DNA of 64,000 nt. Source: Sphingomonadales bacterium UBA2683 (GTDB lineage: Bacteria; Pseudomonadota; Alphaproteobacteria; Sphingomonadales; Sphingomonadaceae). The notes under the pieces are model-generated. The model saw only the letters and a program-made list of their open reading frames with translations, ran no database searches and was not told where the DNA came from. The stretch's first letter is position 1; each line of letters begins with the position of its first letter. Made by a program: the position numbers and the translations under genes. The stretch is from contig DELZ01000001.1 in NCBI GenBank assembly GCA_002354635.1, forward strand, positions 421,085 to 485,084, read 5' to 3'. Shown here piece by piece: positions 54,009-63,466 of this stretch.

Positions 54009-55682
54009 TTATTCGCAGCTGTTTGCCGGTCCACCGTCGATATCCAGACATTTTCCGTCGATGTCGGCTGCCGGGATTTCCAACCCGACAAGCGCACCGA
54101 GCGTGGGCGCGATATCGACCGTCATCACCGGCATGGACTGCTCGAAATGCTGCATGCCCGCCCGCCAGAACAGGATCGGAACGCGGCGGTCATAATCCCA
54201 CGGGCTGCCATGAGTCGCGACATAGCCACGGGCGGTGGTTGCAATCGGCGTGACCGCCTTTTTCAGCAGCACGATGAAATCGCCCGACCGGTCCGGATGG
54301 AAGGAGGCCTTGACCCGTTGCGCCAGAGTCCATGATTCCGGCGACCCGTCAGGAATCATAATCCCCTCCAGATCTTCGCGATCGAGCACGGCTTCTACCT
54401 GCGCATGGGCGGCGATCAGCGCCATCGCGCTGTCCTTGACCCGCTGCCGCTGCTTTTCGGTCAGATCCAGGCTGATATAATAGTCGCCGAAGGGAGAGTC
54501 GGCATAGAGGACCGGCTTGTCACCCGGGATATTCAGTTCCTTGGCCACGATGGTGCCAATCGCCCCGGCATTGAGATTGGGATCGATTCGCTGGGCCGCC
54601 GGTACACCCTGAAGACTCATCCGCTCGGGCAGGTCCAGCCCGCCATGGTCGGCGGTCAGCATCACCACATAGTCAATGCCATCGCGGTCCAATATGTCAA
54701 AAAACTGTCCGAGCGAGCGATCCAGCTCGGCCATCTGGATACACATTTCAAGGCCCCCGGTACCAAAGGCATGTCCGATATAGTCGGTTGCGGACAGGCC
54801 CACCGAGATAACGTCCGTGGCTTCGCCCTGCCCCAGCTTCAGCTCGTTGATCACCGCGGTTGCCGCCGCCAGTATCGAGGAATCGAAATCGGGAGATCCC
54901 CGGTAAATGCTCGAAGCGCCTTCCGGACGCTGGAACGCATAGTCCCCGACAGACTTGTTTTCGCCATGCATGATCCTGGCGTTGTGGGCGACACATTGCG
55001 CCGGTATTGCATAGGCAGGGCGCGCCTTGTCGATCTGCTCCCCGATCGCCGCGTTCAGCGCCGCTACCGACGGCAGGGTCTTGCGCCCTTCGAGAGTGGA
55101 AAATCCCTTGCCTTTCCACCAGTAGATCTCGTCGACATTCTTGCCGCCCATCATCAGCGCGGCCCGGTCTTTGCCGGCCACCGCGACATTGCGGGATTCG
55201 GCCGAGATTGCCTTCAGCCGTTCGCCCAGCGTGGGCACCAGCAAATGCCAGGCCGAGGCAATATAGTCGCCCTGCATGGCGGCGGTGATATCACCGAAGC
55301 TGGTCCCTTCGATGCGCTCGTCTTCAGCGCAATAGACGGTCTTGTCGTCGCGCTTGATCGACAGATCGATCCAGTTGTTGGCGATGATCCCGGCGCGTCC
55401 GGAATGCACGCCGGTCATGATTGTCGAATGGCCCGGGCAGGTTTCGGTGGCGGCATGTGATTGATAGCCCGACGGGAACACGACGCCATCCGCCAGACGT
55501 TTCAGGCCACCGGTAAAGCGGCCGCGATATTCATCGAACAGGTTAGCGGAAAGCTGGTCGACCGAAATGGCAACAACCAGTTTGGGCTGCACCGCTTGCT
55601 GCTGGTTGTGATCTTCGGCATTTGCGGCCCCTGAAAACAGGATAGACGCGGCCACGGCTGTAACGAGAGTCGACTTTTGCAC
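54009..55682 (-). CDS. Alkaline phosphatase, Thr-nucleophile (PafA/SPAP-like) type
   Basis: 557-residue exported metalloenzyme. Signal peptide, then the metal Asp in LVVAISVDQ, the nucleophile region HAATETCPGHSTIMTG (nucleophile probably Thr81), VMLTADHGGLDLP with metal Asp/His, and THGSPWDYDRRVPILFW near the end. Matches the Sphingomonas alkaline phosphatase and PafA group, active on many phosphate mono- and diesters, rather than Ser-type PhoA. Start is GTG at 55682 with GAGGA upstream. No Pho box was identified. Confidence 0.92.
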   Translation of the reverse strand: MQKSTLVTAVAASILFSGAANAEDHNQQQAVQPKLVVAISVDQLSANLFDEYRGRFTGGLKRLADGVVFPSGYQSHAATETCPGHSTIMTGVHSGRAGIIANNWIDLSIKRDDKTVYCAEDERIEGTSFGDITAAMQGDYIASAWHLLVPTLGERLKAISAESRNVAVAGKDRAALMMGGKNVDEIYWWKGKGFSTLEGRKTLPSVAALNAAIGEQIDKARPAYAIPAQCVAHNARIMHGENKSVGDYAFQRPEGASSIYRGSPDFDSSILAAATAVINELKLGQGEATDVISVGLSATDYIGHAFGTGGLEMCIQMAELDRSLGQFFDILDRDGIDYVVMLTADHGGLDLPERMSLQGVPAAQRIDPNLNAGAIGTIVAKELNIPGDKPVLYADSPFGDYYISLDLTEKQRQRVKDSAMALIAAHAQVEAVLDREDLEGIMIPDGSPESWTLAQRVKASFHPDRSGDFIVLLKKAVTPIATTARGYVATHGSPWDYDRRVPILFWRAGMQHFEQSMPVMTVDIAPTLGALVGLEIPAADIDGKCLDIDGGPANSCE

Positions 55683-55765
55683 GAATGGTCCTCACTGATG
55701 AAACCCGCTATGGAAAGCGGTCTGCCAATAGCCTAATGGGACTAAACAGGAAATGGTGAGTTTTT

Positions 55766-57880
55766 ATGACATTTGATTTTCGTATCTTGGCGATCATGCT
55801 GGCATTTGTGGCCCTGGCTGTTGCGCCGGCCGCCGATGCGCAGAACCGGCTCGGCAACACCGAACTGAACGTGCCCGCCACGCTGTTGGCGGAGTCGCAG
55901 ACGGTCGAGGCCGGGCAAAGCGTCACGCTTGCGTTCCATATGCAGCCCAAGCCAACATGGCACGGCTATTGGGAAAACCCTGGCGATGCCGGGATCGGCA
56001 TGAGTTTCGACTGGAAGCTGCCGACCGGCGTGACTGCGGGAAAACCGCAATTTCCTGTCCCGGACACGCTGCTGATCTCCGGCATCATGAATTATGTCTA
56101 CAAGGGCGACTATGCAGTTCTGGTCAATCTGACCCTGCCCAAAGACGCCCGGCCCGGTCCGCTGCCGATCTCCGTCAAATCCGAATGGCTTTCCTGCACC
56201 GACGAAATCTGTGTGCCCGAACAGGACGAGCTGTCGATCACCCTGCAGGTCGTTGCCAAAGGTGGCGCAAACAGACTGGATGAACGTTTTGATGGTTTCC
56301 GCGCCGCTCTGCCGAGACCTTTGGGCAGCGAAGCGCGCTTTGCCGTCAGCGATGGTCTGTTCCGCCTGTCGGTACCGCTCCCGGCCAATGTCGATATCGA
56401 CAAGCCCTATTTCTTCATCAAGGAAGATGGCCTGGTCGACTATGGCGCGCCGCAGACATTCAACCGGGATGGCGACCGCCTGATCCTCGAAACCGGCGCG
56501 CGCGGGGATGAACTGGATACGATCACCGGTGTTTTGAAAATCGCCGATCACACGGGATTTTCCTTCAGTGCGACGAAAGGCGAGGTCGCGATGACCGGTC
56601 TGCCGCTGGCCAGTGACGGAGCGAAATCAGAGGGGAACGCCACGCTGCTGTTTCTGGCCCTCGGCGGCGCCCTGCTCGGCGGACTGCTGCTCAACCTGAT
56701 GCCCTGTGTCTTTCCGATATTGAGTCTCAAGGCGATCAGTCTCGCCAAGGCCGGTGGCAATGAAGCCGAAGTGCGGCGCGATGCGCTGGCCTATACCGCC
56801 GGCGTGGTGCTGGTCGCCACGGCGCTTGGTGCCATCCTGCTCGGACTCAGGGCCAGCGGTGCCGCGGTGGGCTGGGCGTTCCAGCTGCAGGATCCGCGGA
56901 TCATCTTCGTATTGCTGGCGCTGGTGACCGCGATCGGCCTCAATCTTGCCGGCCTGTTCGAACTGCCCAATGTCAATTTCGGCAACAAGCTGACGCAGAG
57001 AGACGGTGCAGCCGGATCCTTCTGGACCGGCGCTCTGGCCGCCTTTGTCGCCACGCCCTGCACCGGTCCGTTCATGGCGGCCGCTCTGGGTGCGACGATT
57101 GTCCTGCCGCCGATTGCCGCGCTGGTGATTTTCGCCGGCCTCGGCGTCGGCCTCGCCCTGCCCTTCCTGCTGCTTGCCTTCGTCCCTGCGATCCGTAGCC
57201 GGCTGCCGAAACCGGGGCCGTGGCTCGACGGCTTTCGCAAGGCGATGGCCATTCCGATGTTTCTCACCAGCATTGGCCTGATCTGGCTGCTTGGCCGCCA
57301 GATCGGAACCGATGCGCTTGGTCTGTCGCTGGTTTTCCTGCTTACCGTTGCCCTGATCCTTTGGTGGTTCGGAGGCGGACAGATGAAGGGCCTGTCGCGC
57401 GGTGCGCTGACCAGCGCCGCGATGGTTGCCGCCGTTATTGGCGGTATCTTTGCCTTGCCCGGCGAAGACGCGATGAACAGCCAGAAGCTGGCCAATACGT
57501 CCGCCGCGACCTTGCCGAGCGAACCGTTCAGCGAAACGCGGCTGTCGGAATTGCGCGCATCGGGCCAGCCGGTATTCGCCTATTTCACGGCCGACTGGTG
57601 CATCACCTGCAAGGCCAACGAAGCGGCCGCCATCCAGCGCAGCGAAACCGCCGAGGCGTTCGAGGCCGCCGACGTAGCCGTCCTGATGGGCGACTGGACG
57701 CGGCCCGATCCGGCCATCAGCCGGTTTCTCGAAAAACACGGACGCGCCGGCGTCCCGCTTTATATCTATTACGGGCCGGGCAAGGAGCCTATGATATTGC
57801 CACAAATTCTGACAGTGGCGACCTTGACCGAGCTGGTGAACGGTTCACTACAGAGCGCCATGGTTGATCAATCCCTCTAA
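55766..57880 (+). CDS. dsbD: DsbD-type thiol:disulfide interchange protein
   Basis: 704-residue inner-membrane protein that passes electrons from cytoplasmic thioredoxin to the periplasm. Signal peptide; N-terminal periplasmic domain with SCTDEICVPEQDEL (redox Cys pair at about 142-147); eight-helix core (about 290-590) with LMPCVFPILSLKAIS and ATPCTGPFMAAALG; C-terminal thioredoxin domain with DWCITCKANE at about 609. Followed at once by a thioredoxin-fold gene. The three Cys pairs are complete. Confidence 0.94.
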   Translation: MTFDFRILAIMLAFVALAVAPAADAQNRLGNTELNVPATLLAESQTVEAGQSVTLAFHMQPKPTWHGYWENPGDAGIGMSFDWKLPTGVTAGKPQFPVPDTLLISGIMNYVYKGDYAVLVNLTLPKDARPGPLPISVKSEWLSCTDEICVPEQDELSITLQVVAKGGANRLDERFDGFRAALPRPLGSEARFAVSDGLFRLSVPLPANVDIDKPYFFIKEDGLVDYGAPQTFNRDGDRLILETGARGDELDTITGVLKIADHTGFSFSATKGEVAMTGLPLASDGAKSEGNATLLFLALGGALLGGLLLNLMPCVFPILSLKAISLAKAGGNEAEVRRDALAYTAGVVLVATALGAILLGLRASGAAVGWAFQLQDPRIIFVLLALVTAIGLNLAGLFELPNVNFGNKLTQRDGAAGSFWTGALAAFVATPCTGPFMAAALGATIVLPPIAALVIFAGLGVGLALPFLLLAFVPAIRSRLPKPGPWLDGFRKAMAIPMFLTSIGLIWLLGRQIGTDALGLSLVFLLTVALILWWFGGGQMKGLSRGALTSAAMVAAVIGGIFALPGEDAMNSQKLANTSAATLPSEPFSETRLSELRASGQPVFAYFTADWCITCKANEAAAIQRSETAEAFEAADVAVLMGDWTRPDPAISRFLEKHGRAGVPLYIYYGPGKEPMILPQILTVATLTELVNGSLQSAMVDQSL

Positions 57881-57896
57881 CCAACGGAGAATGAAA

Positions 57897-58511
57897 GTGC
57901 GTAATCTTTTTTCTGTTACTGGTACGATGATCGCCGCGGTTTCTCTGGCCACCCCTCTGGCGGCGGCCCAGAAAAACGGCACAATTTCCCAGGATTTCAA
58001 ACTTACCGACGTCAATGGTAAAACCGTCCAGCTGTCGCAGTTTCGCGGCAAGACCGTCATCCTCGAATGGCATAATCCCGGCTGCCCGTTCGTCGCCAAA
58101 CATTATAACAGCGGCAATATGCAGGCGACGCAGAAAGCGGCCCGGCAACAAGGCGCGATCTGGCTAACCATCAACAGCGGCGCGAAAGGAAAACAGGGCC
58201 ATATGACTGGTGCCGAGGCGACGGCGCTGATCGACCGTCAGGATATCCAGTCGTCCAACTATCTGTTCGACACCAAGGGTGTGGTCGGCAAGGCCTATGG
58301 CGCGCGGACCACACCACATATGTATATCATCGATGGCGAGGGCATTCTGGTCTATCAGGGCGGTATCGACGACAAGCCGACAGCCAATCCGGCCGACATC
58401 AAACAGGCGCGCAATCATGTGCTCGGCGCGCTGAAAGAGATGAAATCCGGAGACACGATCAGCATCGCACAATCGCGGCCTTATGGCTGTTCGGTCAAAT
58501 ATGCATCCTGA
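57897..58511 (+). CDS. Exported thioredoxin-fold protein (single-Cys CPF motif)
   Basis: About 204 residues. Signal peptide (cleavage near AAA-Q) and an AhpC/TSA-like thioredoxin fold: FKLTDVNGKTVQLSQFRGK, LEWHNPGCPFVAKHY, and ARTTPHMYIIDGEG. The active loop has one Cys (GCPFVAK) instead of CxxC, plus one distal Cys (YGCSVKY) that might be the resolving partner. Start: GTG 57897 has GGAG seven bases upstream, better spaced than ATG 57891. Located 16 bp after dsbD, probably a client. Confidence 0.88.
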   Translation: MRNLFSVTGTMIAAVSLATPLAAAQKNGTISQDFKLTDVNGKTVQLSQFRGKTVILEWHNPGCPFVAKHYNSGNMQATQKAARQQGAIWLTINSGAKGKQGHMTGAEATALIDRQDIQSSNYLFDTKGVVGKAYGARTTPHMYIIDGEGILVYQGGIDDKPTANPADIKQARNHVLGALKEMKSGDTISIAQSRPYGCSVKYAS

Positions 58512-59122
58512 CGAGACAGGAATTGGCAGGACTGGCGCGCAAACTATACGCGCGCACCAGCCCTGCACCCATGGGTCTGGAGAGAAGACGGCGACATTCG
58601 AATCTCCCGAAAGCCGCCTGTCCACCGATCCCCATACCCAATAACGCAACGGAAGTTGGCCGCCCCAATTCAGAAGGTCGGGAGCAGATCCAATACACAA
58701 CCCGGACCTGCCCCCGCCTCTGTTCCGACAGCGTGCGACCCTACCTGTAGGCGCCGCCGGTCAAACTCTTGCCGTCCGCCAGTCAGCTAGTGCCGGCGGA
58801 AAAGGAAATTCATGCTTTTTGATGCTGACCTCAATCTGTTCCAGTGCGTCGGAATATTATTGCCGGGTCAGTTCTTATCACTGCAATCTCTTTGCCGGTC
58901 CTTTAGCTAACCTGACATGAACAGTCATGTAAACTACAGTAACAACTGGTAATCCACTGAAATATTATTACAATTTTTTGTAACTTATGCACAATTCGTC
59001 ATCGAGCGATCAGCTCGAAACGGCGGATTTTTGCGGCATCGAAAAAATCTCTTATTTTTCATATCGTTACGAATGCGACCGATTCGCGCCCGAGAATCTC
59101 CGCAGTAACGATATCCGGATTG
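58512..59122. other. Gene-free region with dyads
   Basis: 611 bp between convergent genes, no plausible coding frame with ribosome binding site. Contains the dyads ACATGA-ACAG-TCATGT (58915-58930) and TTACAA-TTTT-TTGTAA (58968-58983), then an AT-rich stretch. May hold a small RNA or an eroded gene; nothing definite. Confidence 0.5.
58968..58983. repeat. Perfect dyad TTACAA-TTTT-TTGTAA
   Basis: Six-base arms with 4-base spacer, embedded in AT-rich DNA between two convergent stop codons; could be operator-like or a weak terminator hairpin. Confidence 0.5.
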
Positions 59123-59920
59123 CTAATCGGGCTTGCGAAACCGCATGACAAAGCGACTGGTTTTGCCGCGCACGGCTGGATCGAATACATTCTTCTCCAG
59201 ATCATCTTCGGGATTGGCAAACATCTCGCTTTCCCCGTCCAGCACAAAGCCGGCCTTTACAAAATCAGCCCGGACGGTTGCAGGGTCAATCCGGTGGGTT
59301 TTCTCGACCACAGCGCGGGTATCTCCCGGCGCCCCGACATGGTCGATCACCGCCACCACACCACCGGGCTTCATACCGGCATAGAGGTTCGCCAGCACCA
59401 CAGCAGGATCCATTTTTTCAAATTTGAACTTTTCGCTCTGCCAGTAAAAATCATGATAGATCAGGTGGAGCATGGCAAAATCGATGCTGTTCGCGGCCGG
59501 TTTGTAGTCCGGCAATTGCGACGGCACCATGGTCACATTGGACTGGCGCGCGGTGACGCTGGCCCATTTTGCCTTGGACTGCTCGCTGGTAGTGAACTGT
59601 GGCGGATTGACGGCGATAACCGTGCCATCGGGACCGACAGCGCGGGCCAGAATTTCACTATAATAGCCACCGCCTGCAAAAATATCGAGCACAGCATCAC
59701 CGGTTTCGAGACCCATGAACGCCAGCAGTTCGGCCGGCTTCCGGCTTTCATCGAGCGCGACATCCGCTTCATCCCGCCCCGGAGCAGTCACCGCCGCCGC
59801 GAAATCAGGTGCCGTATCTTCTGCAGCAGCGGCCGATACCGGCGTCGTCTCTCCCGCACAGACCGGAGCGGCAAGCGCCAATGCAGAGGTCGCCAGTGTC
59901 AAAAATATCGAAGCACGCAT
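59123..59920 (-). CDS. Exported SAM-dependent methyltransferase-like protein
   Basis: 265 residues from ATG 59920 (GGGGAGAG upstream; an earlier in-frame Met at 59974 is rejected). A signal peptide (cleavage near CAG-E) directs it out of the cytoplasm, yet the body is a class I methyltransferase-like fold: GDAVLDIFAGGGYYSEILA, GTVIAVNPP, IDFAMLHLIYHDFYW, GGVVAVIDHVGAPG. Such exported methyltransferase-like proteins (COG4798 type) are known in alphaproteobacteria; lack of SAM in the periplasm makes the activity puzzling. Convergent gap with thioredoxin gene upstream holds no gene. Confidence 0.85.
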   Translation of the reverse strand: MRASIFLTLATSALALAAPVCAGETTPVSAAAAEDTAPDFAAAVTAPGRDEADVALDESRKPAELLAFMGLETGDAVLDIFAGGGYYSEILARAVGPDGTVIAVNPPQFTTSEQSKAKWASVTARQSNVTMVPSQLPDYKPAANSIDFAMLHLIYHDFYWQSEKFKFEKMDPAVVLANLYAGMKPGGVVAVIDHVGAPGDTRAVVEKTHRIDPATVRADFVKAGFVLDGESEMFANPEDDLEKNVFDPAVRGKTSRFVMRFRKPD

Positions 59921-60034
59921 GATGTCTCTCCCCAAAATATTGGTGGCAACATGGACCGATAGAAAGTTTCGCACAAGCGGTTGCCAAACCGTTGGTCTAC
60001 AACTGCATGCCGTTAATCGAAACGGCAGAGTTCA

Positions 60035-62212
60035 CTACATCTTCCGCTGCACCTTCCCATAACCCATTTTCCGCGTCCCCGGTCTCCCCTCGGTCGACCT
60101 GCCTTTCGGCTGCGCAACCTGCAAGTCGGCTGGCAGTCCCAGCTCTTCCGCTTCCAGCTTGCGGATTTCGTCGCGCAGGCGGCCGGCGGTTTCGAATTCC
60201 AGATCGGCCGCAGCATCGCGCATCTGTTTTTCGAGGCTTTGGATATGGGCACGCAGATTATGGCCAACGAGTGGTTTGCTGTCCTCATCGACCGCGCCGG
60301 TGACCATATCCTTGGCCGTGGCATGGGCGACAATGTCACCGATATTTTTCTTGATCGATTGCGGGGTGATGCCGTGCTCGAGATTATATTCGACCTGCTT
60401 TTCGCGGCGGCGGTCGGTCTCGCTGATCGCGCGTTCCATCGACCCGGTCATCCGGTCGGCATAGAGAATGACCCGGCCGTCGATATTGCGCGCAGCGCGG
60501 CCAATGGTCTGGATCAGCGAGGTTTCGCTGCGCAGGAAGCCTTCCTTGTCGGCATCCAGTATCGCCACCAGGCCGCATTCCGGAATATCCAGCCCTTCAC
60601 GCAAAAGATTGATGCCGACCAATACGTCATAGACGCCGAGACGGAGATCGCGGATCAGCTCGATCCGTTCCAGCGTCTCGACATCGCTGTGCATATAGCG
60701 AACCTTGATACCGGCCTCGTGCATGAATTCGGTCAGATCTTCCGCCATCCGCTTGGTCAGCGTCGTGATCAGCGTGCGATAGCCCTGTGCCGCGACCTTG
60801 CGGCATTCGTTGATCACGTCATCGACCTGGTCCTCGACCGGCTTGATCTCCACCGGCGGGTCAATCAGACCGGTCGGGCGGATAACCTGTTCGCTGAACA
60901 CCCCGCCGGTCTGCTCCATCTCCCATTTACCCGGCGTCGCTGAGACGCTGACCGTCTGCGGCCGCATCGCGTCCCATTCGTTGAACCGCAGCGGCCGGTT
61001 GTCGATACAGCTGGGCAGCCGGAAGCCATATTCGGCCAGCGTGATCTTGCGGCGGTGATCGCCCTTTGACATCGCTCCGATTTGCGGAATTGTCTGGTGG
61101 CTTTCGTCCACGAAAAGCAAGGCGTTGTCCGGCAGATATTCGAACAGGGTCGGTGGCGGCTCGCCCGGAAGGCGCCCGGTCAGAAAGCGGGAATAATTTT
61201 CGATACCGGCGCAGCTGCCGGTGGCGGCGATCATCTCGAGATCGAAATTGGTCCGCTGCTCGAGCCGCTGATGCTCGATCAGCTTGCCCTCGGTTTCCAG
61301 TTCCTTGAGCCGCACACCAAGCTCCAGCTTGATTGCCTCCATCGCCTGTTTCATCGTCGGACCCGGCGTCACATAGTGGGAATTGGCAAATATCCTGACC
61401 CGGTTCAGGCTGGCGCCTTTCTTGCCGGTCAGCGGATCGAATTCGACAATCTCCTCGATCTCGTCGCCGAAAAAGCTGATCCGCCAGGCCATATCCTCAT
61501 AATGCGACGGAAATATCTCCAGATTATCGCCGCGCACCCGGAAATTGCCGCGCGCGAACGCCTGGTCGTTGCGCTTGTACTGCAGCGATACCAGCTTGCG
61601 GATAATATCCCGCTGGTCGACCGCCTGTTCCTTTTTCAGGTCGAAAATCATCGCCGAGTAGGTCTCGACCGAACCGATGCCATAGAGACAGGATACCGAC
61701 GCCACGATGATCACGTCATCCCGCTCGAGCAGCGAACGGGTGGCACTGTGGCGCATCCGGTCAATCGCTTCGTTCACGGAGCTTTCCTTCTCGATATAGG
61801 TATCGGAACGCGCGACATAGGCTTCGGGCTGATAATAATCGTAATAGGAGACGAAATATTCGACGGCATTGTCGGGAAAGAAGCTTTTGAACTCGCCGTA
61901 CAACTGCGCAGCGAGGATCTTGTTCGGGGCCAGAATCAGGGCCGGACGCTGCAGTTCGTCGATGACCTTGGCCATGGTGAAAGTCTTGCCGGAGCCGGTG
62001 ACACCAAGCAGCACCTGATCTAGTTCGTCCTCGCGCATGCCAGCGACCAGTTCCCGGATTGCATCGGGCTGATCGCCTGCCGGTTCAAAATCGCTGACCA
62101 GCTTGAACCGCTTTCCGCCTTCGGATTTTTCGGGGCGGCTGGGCTTGTGCGGAACGAAATCCTTGCCGGTTTCCGGCTCCGCCAGACCCCTTCTGATCAC
62201 CAATTCTGTCAT
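60035..62212 (-). CDS. uvrB: UvrABC excinuclease subunit B
   Basis: 725-residue helicase-like damage verifier of nucleotide excision repair. Walker A GVTGSGKTFT, the beta-hairpin region VSYYDYYQPEAY, helicase motifs ENYSRFL and QTIGRAARN, and the C-terminal UvrC-binding coiled coil (LEKQMRDAAADLEFETA). Start ATG 62212 (MTELVIRRG); the open frame continues far upstream without homology. About 50 residues longer than E. coli UvrB because of N-terminal and C-terminal extensions. Confidence 0.97.
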   Translation of the reverse strand: MTELVIRRGLAEPETGKDFVPHKPSRPEKSEGGKRFKLVSDFEPAGDQPDAIRELVAGMREDELDQVLLGVTGSGKTFTMAKVIDELQRPALILAPNKILAAQLYGEFKSFFPDNAVEYFVSYYDYYQPEAYVARSDTYIEKESSVNEAIDRMRHSATRSLLERDDVIIVASVSCLYGIGSVETYSAMIFDLKKEQAVDQRDIIRKLVSLQYKRNDQAFARGNFRVRGDNLEIFPSHYEDMAWRISFFGDEIEEIVEFDPLTGKKGASLNRVRIFANSHYVTPGPTMKQAMEAIKLELGVRLKELETEGKLIEHQRLEQRTNFDLEMIAATGSCAGIENYSRFLTGRLPGEPPPTLFEYLPDNALLFVDESHQTIPQIGAMSKGDHRRKITLAEYGFRLPSCIDNRPLRFNEWDAMRPQTVSVSATPGKWEMEQTGGVFSEQVIRPTGLIDPPVEIKPVEDQVDDVINECRKVAAQGYRTLITTLTKRMAEDLTEFMHEAGIKVRYMHSDVETLERIELIRDLRLGVYDVLVGINLLREGLDIPECGLVAILDADKEGFLRSETSLIQTIGRAARNIDGRVILYADRMTGSMERAISETDRRREKQVEYNLEHGITPQSIKKNIGDIVAHATAKDMVTGAVDEDSKPLVGHNLRAHIQSLEKQMRDAAADLEFETAGRLRDEIRKLEAEELGLPADLQVAQPKGRSTEGRPGTRKMGYGKVQRKM

Positions 62213-62351
62213 AAGATTGATATGGAACAAAAAGGGTCCAATGTCATCCCCGGAATATCCTTTTGTCAGCACATGGTTGATAGAAAATTTACATCTGCAA
62301 CCCTTGGGTTTATGATTGGCTGCAAGCGAACTTAATTTAGAGGAATTCGAC

Positions 62352-62894
62352 GTGAAAAAATTACTAGTTCCAGTGGCGACCATATGCCTGCTAGCCGGCT
62401 GTTCTGACAGGGGTGCAGACCATGATGGCGACGGCAAAATCACCGCTGACGAAGTCGCCGCCGAGATGAACCGGGTCACTCTTGAACCCGGCGAATGGGA
62501 AAACACGGTCGAGATCGTTGACGTAAAAATCGAAGGCCTGCCGGAAGGTGCGCCGACCGGAATCATGGACAGCATGAAAGGCAAGGTCACGACTTCAAAG
62601 TCCTGCATCACCGAGGAACAGGCCAAAAATCCCGGCGCAGAGTTTTTTGCCGCGCAGGAAAAAACCAATTGCGAAGTCAAGAAATTCGATATGAGCGGCG
62701 GCGCTGTATCGTCGGAATTGTCCTGCAGCAATATGGGTGGAGCGCCCGGCAGCATGACCATGGCGATGGATGGCCAATATGGACCGAGCAGCTATGACAT
62801 GAAAATGAACATGACTGGCGGCGCATCCGGTATGAAAATGAACATCTCTGCCAAAAGCAACGGCAAGCGGATCGGTGACTGCCCCGCCGGCTGA
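62352..62894 (+). CDS. EF-hand-bearing DUF3617-type lipoprotein
   Basis: 180 residues from GTG 62352 (GAGGA seven bases upstream). Lipobox LLAGC; immediately after the Cys comes a complete 12-residue EF-hand loop DHDGDGKITADE (Ca2+ ligands at 1, 3, 5, 7, 9, 12), then LEPGEWENTVEI..., a DUF3617-type beta domain with KSCITEEQAKNP, NCEVKKFDMSGG and Met-rich segments (MTMAMDGQ, MKMNMTGGASGMKMN). Likely a periplasmic, Ca2+- or metal-binding lipoprotein. Terminator follows. Confidence 0.85.
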   Translation: MKKLLVPVATICLLAGCSDRGADHDGDGKITADEVAAEMNRVTLEPGEWENTVEIVDVKIEGLPEGAPTGIMDSMKGKVTTSKSCITEEQAKNPGAEFFAAQEKTNCEVKKFDMSGGAVSSELSCSNMGGAPGSMTMAMDGQYGPSSYDMKMNMTGGASGMKMNISAKSNGKRIGDCPAG

Positions 62895-62923
62895 AATCCG
62901 CCTTACCGGCCATAACAGACAGG

Positions 62924-62954
62924 AAGGCAGGGGCGTATCGCCCCTGCCTTTTTT
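62924..62954 (+). terminator. Intrinsic terminator after the DUF3617 lipoprotein
   Basis: Perfect 12-bp stem AAGGCAGGGGCG / CGCCCCTGCCTT with 3-base loop and TTTT tail; 30 bp after the stop codon. Confidence 0.9.
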
Positions 62955-63057
62955 GCTGGACGCTCGCCTCCCCATTTCCGGAGATGACCCCACAGGTCAT
63001 TGCATCTATTTCCCTGACTGATAGGTTTCATCGCGCAACCGAATCAGGAGAGAATGA

Positions 63058-63456
63058 ATGATCGCCTACACCATGCTCGGCACCAACGACAAAGACCGGG
63101 CTTTCGCATTTTACGATACTCTGTTCGCCGACACCGGCATCAGGCGCCTGTTCAAGACCCCCGCGGGCGGCCAGTTTTATGGCAAGGCACCGGGCGAACC
63201 GATGTTGTGCATCACGTCTCCCTATGACGAAGGTGATGCCTGTCATGGCAATGGCACGATGGTGGCGCTGCAATGCGATTCCACCGAAGAGGTTGATGCC
63301 TTCCATGCCCGCGCCCTGGCACAGGGTGCAGCCAATGAAGGCGATCCGGGCTGGCGCGCGCCGGACATGTTCTACGGCGCCTATTTCCGCGACCTCGACC
63401 AGAACAAGATTTGCGTCTGCAAGACCAACTTTGCCGCGATACCTGTCAAAGACTAA
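63058..63456 (+). CDS. VOC (glyoxalase/bleomycin-resistance) family protein 1
   Basis: 132 residues, vicinal oxygen chelate fold: IAYTMLGTNDKDRAFAFYD at the start, FKTPAGGQFYG, NGTMVALQC and YGAYFRDLDQNKICV at the end. Eleven bp before a paralogous VOC gene, so a tandem pair, likely co-transcribed. Substrate unknown; metal ligands are partly conserved. ATG 63058 with GAGAG upstream. Confidence 0.9.
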   Translation: MIAYTMLGTNDKDRAFAFYDTLFADTGIRRLFKTPAGGQFYGKAPGEPMLCITSPYDEGDACHGNGTMVALQCDSTEEVDAFHARALAQGAANEGDPGWRAPDMFYGAYFRDLDQNKICVCKTNFAAIPVKD

Positions 63457-63466
63457 GGAGAGCATC

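Noticed and set aside
58560..58640. tRNA-like CATTCGAATCTC T-loop
   Set aside because: No matching acceptor or anticodon stems could be drawn around it.
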